Virus record (IMG/VR): IMGVR_UViG_3300034111_000208
Location: 1-34,090 of that record
Length of the DNA: 34,090 nt
DNA from: a virus
Direction: 5' to 3' (one strand)
In this document: piece after piece, positions 30,076-34,090 of the stretch
Numbering within the stretch: the first letter of the stretch is position 1
Layout: every line of letters starts with the position of its first letter
Translations under genes and position numbers: made by a program
The notes under the pieces: model-generated
The model's input: only the letters and a program-made list of their open reading frames with translations
Told to the model about the DNA's origin: nothing
Databases searched by the model: none

Positions 30076-32136
30076 TCATCTTACAACTGGTTGAACGATT
30101 TGGCCTTGCAAAATTTGTTGCACTGCCTCTGCATTTGTGAGCGCCATGTTCTGCGCGGTCTCGTCGACCTTGCCCAGAGTCTCCAACGTTTGAGCGCGTT
30201 TGAGTTCTGCGCTGGCCACGGTTTCGACGGTGTCAGCTCTGGCTTTGGCTGCCTTGGCAGTTTCATTCTCAGCTGCGGCTTGCAGGTACATGGCATTCGG
30301 GTCTTGAGGCTTGCCCTGCATCTCGGCCATAAGTTCTTCGGCTTCCATGTCGGTTGGCTTGACCACGCCCATTCGCAAGAGCTTCTTGCGGAAGTAGGCA
30401 TTGGCATCGCCAACGCCTTCGCCTTCCATGTTCATCATGGCCATTGCGGTCAGCACTTGGGCTGTCTCTGGGTCTTGAGTGATCTGGAGCATGCCGGTCA
30501 AGGCGCGAACGGTTGCCTGGCGCTTGGTGCTGCTGGATGGTCCAACGTCTGCGACCACATCGAATGTTGCGCTGGTCAGGTCGTTGGCCATGACCACTTC
30601 GCCAGTTTCCTGATCGATGGTTGGCTGCATAAGCTCGACCACGCCAGCCTCGCCAGTTGGCGCGATGGTCTTCATCTTGCGCTTGTCTTCGGTGTAGATG
30701 TCCTTGGCCATTGAGAGCCAGATTTCACCGCATCGCTTCATGCCCTTGGCAAAGTTGCTCATGTAGATGAAGGCTTGGCCATCGACTCGAGCCTGAATCA
30801 TCTCAACAGCCTTGCCTGAGATGTTGCTGACCATCTTGTCAGCGCCTTGGGGATTGCCCAAGATGTCCTGCATGTCGGTTTCGGTGATCTGCAAGAGCGC
30901 GGCCATTGCTGGTGGGATGGCTGCACTGCGGGTGTAAGCCACAGGGCCAGACACTGCCTGGTTGCCGTTCTGATCTGTGATCGGGTTGATCAGCAGGTAC
31001 GGATAGTCCTTAAGGTTGTCCTCGGCCCACATGACTTGGTGGCCAGCGACCTGCTCAGGCGTGAGGATTGGCTTCTCGACCGAGGACAATGCGCTGATCT
31101 CACCCAGCTTGGACAGCTGCATGTTCTTGAGGCGCTGGGCATCTTTGGCCAGACGCACATGGCCCATGCATCGCTCGACGTTGTCAACAAACCAGCGTTT
31201 GCCGTAGACGACCACGATCGGGATGCACTTGCCTGCAATGTAGCCTGCGTCTTCGAGCACCTTGCCGCCCGACATGATGTACTTGTGCACGCGCTTGGTC
31301 TTGATCCTGCGCTGGCGCACCTCGACTGTGCCGATGGCTGCCAGAGTTTCCTCGAGCGTTTCGTCCTTGGCAAAGTCGGCTTGGGTGTAGCGCTCTTCCT
31401 CGCCTGTAATGGTTTGGAAGATGCGGATGGTTTCCGTCTTTTCCTCGACCTTGTAGTACTCGGCAACATAGACCACATCGGGTGTGCACCAGTCAAATTC
31501 GTACTGGTGGATGATCTTTGGCCAGTCGGTCGGGTCATCGCCCCATGTGTCTTTGTATGCCTGGCGCGTCATCGATGTGACGACAAAGCAGAACTTGGCA
31601 TCTGACTTGTCTTGGCGTTTGGCGCCAAGGTCAAAGAACACCGAGCTGTCAGCGTCAAAGATCGGCTCGATGCGGATGCGTTGACGGTCGTCCTCTGGGT
31701 CTTCCTCGTTTTCGTAGACGGTGCGCAAGCGCCAGGCACCGATGCCGCCACCGACCGCTTCCTCGAAGGCATTGTCGTAGGCTTCATCGGCCACCGATGC
31801 CTGCTCGTCTGCTCGGTAGAGGCCATCGCAGACCTCGGCCAGCTTGTCGTTCTCAGCGCCATCTTTGGAGACGAAGTCGACCGTGATGCGGTTGTTTCGG
31901 TATTCGTTGACCACTCGAATCACGGCCAGCATGATCTTATTGACCTCGAACTTGGGTTTGTTCTCGTACTGGTCCCAGAGTGGGCCTTCCCACTGGCTGC
32001 CTGCTAGGGAGTAGAAGCGTCTGTCTTGCAGGCATTGCAAGCGCTCGTCGCGCAGTGCGCTTTGCACATCATCGAATTGCGCGAGGGCTTCGTCGTGCAG
32101 GTTTGCAAGGCGTTGATCGTTTGAGAGTCGGGCCAT
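30076..32136 (-). CDS. Portal protein, P22-like
   Basis: A 686-residue portal of the P22_portal family (P22 gp1 is 725). The dodecameric portal is the DNA entry and exit pore of the head. Family-like features include the N-terminus MARLSNDQRLANLHDEALAQ, FYSLAGSQWEGPLWDQYENK, and NKIMLAVIRVVNEYRNNRIT. The C-terminal ~80 residues are Ala/Gln-rich and helical and should form the long barrel. AGGA precedes the ATG. It follows terL with a 27 bp gap; a 74 bp gap (30002-30075) lies after it. Confidence 0.88.
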   Translation of the reverse strand: MARLSNDQRLANLHDEALAQFDDVQSALRDERLQCLQDRRFYSLAGSQWEGPLWDQYENKPKFEVNKIMLAVIRVVNEYRNNRITVDFVSKDGAENDKLAEVCDGLYRADEQASVADEAYDNAFEEAVGGGIGAWRLRTVYENEEDPEDDRQRIRIEPIFDADSSVFFDLGAKRQDKSDAKFCFVVTSMTRQAYKDTWGDDPTDWPKIIHQYEFDWCTPDVVYVAEYYKVEEKTETIRIFQTITGEEERYTQADFAKDETLEETLAAIGTVEVRQRRIKTKRVHKYIMSGGKVLEDAGYIAGKCIPIVVVYGKRWFVDNVERCMGHVRLAKDAQRLKNMQLSKLGEISALSSVEKPILTPEQVAGHQVMWAEDNLKDYPYLLINPITDQNGNQAVSGPVAYTRSAAIPPAMAALLQITETDMQDILGNPQGADKMVSNISGKAVEMIQARVDGQAFIYMSNFAKGMKRCGEIWLSMAKDIYTEDKRKMKTIAPTGEAGVVELMQPTIDQETGEVVMANDLTSATFDVVADVGPSSSTKRQATVRALTGMLQITQDPETAQVLTAMAMMNMEGEGVGDANAYFRKKLLRMGVVKPTDMEAEELMAEMQGKPQDPNAMYLQAAAENETAKAAKARADTVETVASAELKRAQTLETLGKVDETAQNMALTNAEAVQQILQGQIVQPVVR

Positions 32137-32163
32137 GTTATATCCTCATTTTGTGTGATTTTC

Positions 32164-33390
32164 TCACCATTTCTTTACATTTGGCAATGGAGTGAATGTT
32201 GCAGGCTTCGTGATGGCCGATCGTCTCACACCTTCGCAGGCATAACGCAGGGCATCGATCACGTGGTTTTTCTTATCTTCGAGCACCGGCAAGATTTTGC
32301 CGGTCAGTGGGTCTTGCTTGTAACTGTACAGCGTCAGCTCGTCAATGGTGTGGATGCACCGAGGGTGCACCACGATGTCGTAGTTCTTCAGGAACTCGAT
32401 GCCTTCCTCGACCGACTTCGGTCCTTTGACCGCTGTCATGATCTTTGGAAAGCCATTCTTTTTCATGTGGCTGATCGTCTCTGGTCTTGCTGAGTCGGCC
32501 ACGATTGGCCACTTCTCGGCCTCTGGCACCTGCATGAACAGCTCAGGTGTGTTGACGATCTCGCATCCGACCATGTAGGCCTCGTAGTCGATGTAGAGCG
32601 TGCGGCCAATGATGTGGCAGCGCACCAGCGTGGTCGGGTCGACCGCAAAACCCCAGTCAGCACCGAGCCGGTGGATTGCGTCTGGCGGTGCCTCAAAGTC
32701 CTCGACGCGCCAGTTCTTGAACACCCTGGTGTTGCTGTTTGTGAGGTAGCTTCCCATCCAGACATGCTGGTATTTGTCTGGGTCGCGCCTCTTGTCGTAC
32801 TCCATCTCATCGCGCAGGACTTGTGGAAACCAAGGGTTGTCGGTGAAGTTGACCTTCAGGACTTGCGCGTCCTTTGGTGGTGTCGGACCGCGCAGCAGGA
32901 AGTCGACTGGGTCGTTTTGCTGGCGCGGGTTCCATGTAAACCACAGCTCGGAATCTGGCTTGCGGATGGTTGGCCGCAGCAGGTCGAGGCTGGTCTGGCT
33001 CAGGCTTTGAGCCTCCTCCACCCAGGCGCAGTCGTAACCTTCGAGCGACTTTATGGAGTCGGCTGTGTGGTTTTGCATGCCTTGGAAGATGATCATGCCA
33101 TCACCCTTCTTGGACTTGATCACGGCTTCTTGCACTTCGAAGTAAGCGCCAGCGTTCATTTGCTCGATTTTCATTTCGAGCAGGCGCTTGACCGACTGGT
33201 TGAGAGACTTCTGGATTTCACGGACGCAGACGCTTCTGCGCTTCTGGTCCATGATGTGAGCCTCGATCATCAGCTCGGCAAACATGTGAGACTTGCCAGA
33301 GCCTCGGCCACCCCAAGCGCCTTTGTATCGGCTTGGCTCCAGCAGTGGAACTGCCCACTCAGGGGTTTGAAGTTGCAGGACTTTACCCAT
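32164..33390 (-). CDS. Terminase large subunit (complete copy)
   Basis: A 408-residue P22-gp2/PBSX-type large terminase. The ATPase has Walker A GGRGSGKS at 27-34 and Walker B-like CAWVEEA at 121-127. The nuclease has aspartates D245 (GADWGFAVD), D299 (VADSARPE) and D379 (KNHVIDALRYA) of an RNase H fold. It packages DNA into the prohead and cuts it. Codons up to 32864 belong to the variant end of the contig; bases 32737-32863 are identical to 1-127, and the N-terminal part differs from the left copy mostly at silent positions. It overlaps terS by 8 bp. Confidence 0.94.
   Translation of the reverse strand: MGKVLQLQTPEWAVPLLEPSRYKGAWGGRGSGKSHMFAELMIEAHIMDQKRRSVCVREIQKSLNQSVKRLLEMKIEQMNAGAYFEVQEAVIKSKKGDGMIIFQGMQNHTADSIKSLEGYDCAWVEEAQSLSQTSLDLLRPTIRKPDSELWFTWNPRQQNDPVDFLLRGPTPPKDAQVLKVNFTDNPWFPQVLRDEMEYDKRRDPDKYQHVWMGSYLTNSNTRVFKNWRVEDFEAPPDAIHRLGADWGFAVDPTTLVRCHIIGRTLYIDYEAYMVGCEIVNTPELFMQVPEAEKWPIVADSARPETISHMKKNGFPKIMTAVKGPKSVEEGIEFLKNYDIVVHPRCIHTIDELTLYSYKQDPLTGKILPVLEDKKNHVIDALRYACEGVRRSAITKPATFTPLPNVKKW
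32737..32863. repeat. 127 bp exact repeat (copy 2, internal)
   Basis: This stretch is identical to bases 1-127 of the window. It is the branch point: reading rightward, one path continues into base 128 and the other into base 32864. Joining 32863 to 128 gives a circle of 32,736 bp. Confidence 0.9.
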
Positions 33391-33799
33391 TCTTGACGAT
33401 CACTCGCTCGATCTTGGCAAACTCCAGAGGCGCACCGTCTGCACCGGTCAGCTCATGCTTTTGGGTTTCGGCCCAGCGCATTTGCGTCTTGCTCCACCAG
33501 ATGGCTGCGGTCGTGTCGCCTGCCATGACCTTCTGAAATAAGGTTTTCCCTACCTGTCCGTTGGCCTTTGCTTTTCCTGACAGCAGCTCGGTTGCGAAGT
33601 GCTTGCGCAGGGTGTCGGTGTCGATTCCATCGCGAACCAGCACTGCGATCTGCTCGATCGGCAGGCCGTAGCCAGAGAGCGCTTCGACCTGTTTGCGCTC
33701 GGCATCGGTCGGCTCGAATGCTGGTCTTCCAGCGCCTGGTCGAGCACCGCCATTGGGTCCGGCCTTTTTTAAGACCGATTTTTCAGTTTTCGTTGCCAT
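33383..33799 (-). CDS. Terminase small subunit-like protein (second copy)
   Basis: A 138-residue version of the terS-like protein at 647-1087. From EPTDAERKQVEALSGYGLP onward the two are nearly identical. The N-terminus differs: MATKTEKSVLKKAGPNGGAR here versus a longer Lys/Pro-rich segment in the other. It keeps the same overlaps with terL (8 bp) and with the methyltransferase (17 bp). Most likely it is the allele of a related strain, not a second gene in one genome. Confidence 0.75.
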   Translation of the reverse strand: MATKTEKSVLKKAGPNGGARPGAGRPAFEPTDAERKQVEALSGYGLPIEQIAVLVRDGIDTDTLRKHFATELLSGKAKANGQVGKTLFQKVMAGDTTAAIWWSKTQMRWAETQKHELTGADGAPLEFAKIERVIVKNG

Positions 33800-34090
33800 T
33801 TTTTACCTCCGCGAAAGGTTTTCCGGTTTCTGCGTGTGTTGCGATTTTGCCAGTGAAGTCCTGCCAGCGCTTGACGATTACATCCACATACTTTGGGTCC
33901 AGCTCCATGACAAATGCGCTGCGCTTCATTTTTTCGCAGCCAAGCAAAGTGCTTCCGCTGCCACCAAACAGGTCAAGAACGTTTTGCGCTTTTTTATGGT
34001 TTCCAAGTGCACGCTCAGACAATGCCACTGGCTTTTGAGTTGGATGGACATAATTGGTGTCCTTTTTGACCTCCCAAAGGTCGGATTCGT
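33783..34090 (-). CDS. DNA methyltransferase C-terminal part (variant, cut by window edge)
   Basis: About 100 C-terminal codons of an N6_N4 methyltransferase open to the window edge. It reads NYVHPTQKPVALSERAL, then NVLDLFGGSGSTLLGCEK and MELDPKYVDVIVKRW. The last ~30 residues are the same as in the left copy, but the part around the catalytic FGGSGST differs strongly (LSERALGNHKKAQ here versus a longer LVQRMIEWSSMDGW there). So this is a different methyltransferase allele joined to the same terS-side tail. The upstream half and any ParB domain are outside the window. Confidence 0.85.
   Translation of the reverse strand, partial: ESDLWEVKKDTNYVHPTQKPVALSERALGNHKKAQNVLDLFGGSGSTLLGCEKMKRSAFVMELDPKYVDVIVKRWQDFTGKIATHAETGKPFAEVKNGNEN

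Larger units (their letters stand above)
32864..34090. other. Variant copy of the terL-terS-methyltransferase segment
   Basis: This 1,227 bp end repeats the gene order of 128-1300 with divergence. In terL I count about 71 mismatches over 527 aligned bases with no gaps. The terS N-termini differ in length and the methyltransferase cores are not alike. It is best read as a branch from a co-occurring strain added to one genome, though a true second locus cannot be excluded. Confidence 0.7.

Noticed and set aside
1-34090. Two tandem prophages in one chromosome
   Set aside because: There are no bacterial genes, attachment sites or integrase, and the overlap starts at an exact 127-mer at the contig edge. 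A strain-variant branch is simpler, though not fully excluded.
1-34090. CRISPR arrays, tRNA genes or insertion sequences
   Set aside because: I saw no regularly spaced repeats with spacers, no cloverleaf candidates and no transposase-like proteins while reading both strands.

Overview
The window looks like a complete or nearly complete genome of a short-tailed, P22-like bacteriophage, assembled as a linear contig with a redundant right end. The structural module follows the P22 order: small terminase, large terminase, portal, scaffold, coat, gp4-like head completion, gp10-like stabilisation protein, three proteins in the ejection-protein positions, tailspike. I see no integrase, prophage repressor, tRNA, RNA polymerase or DNA polymerase. 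The host is inferred, not shown: GC content near the low 50s by eye and small accessory proteins that recall freshwater Burkholderiales phages.

Layout. The only divergent point is the 120 bp gap 4946-5065. Leftward from it runs a long co-oriented set: a small HTH regulator, a Toprim/AAA primase-helicase, a 172 bp non-coding stretch with a perfect DnaA box and G-rich repeats (candidate origin), a 60-residue protein, a ParB-like/DNA methyltransferase broken by a run of ten G, terS and terL. On a circle this continues into portal, scaffold, coat, head-tail, ejection, tailspike and lysis genes, ending at 13253. Rightward from the gap, 5066-13236 carries recombination and replication genes (Sak4-like ATPase, DUF669 protein, PD-(D/E)XK exonuclease, SF2 helicase, VRR-NUC nuclease, MazG-like hydrolase) and many small proteins. 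The two transcription directions converge at 13237-13252.

Contig ends. The first 127 bases recur exactly at 32737-32863. After that, both copies continue through terL, terS and the methyltransferase end with the same gene order but about 13% mismatch in terL and a different methyltransferase core. This fits a circular or permuted genome of 32,736 bp, with 32864-34090 being a branch from a related strain.

How it may work. The 4946-5065 gap holds two facing sigma70-like promoters whose -35 and -10 boxes overlap, flanked by a 9 bp inverted repeat. It could act as one switch for both halves of the genome. The methyltransferase sits between replication and packaging genes, and its poly-G tract makes it a candidate for phase variation.
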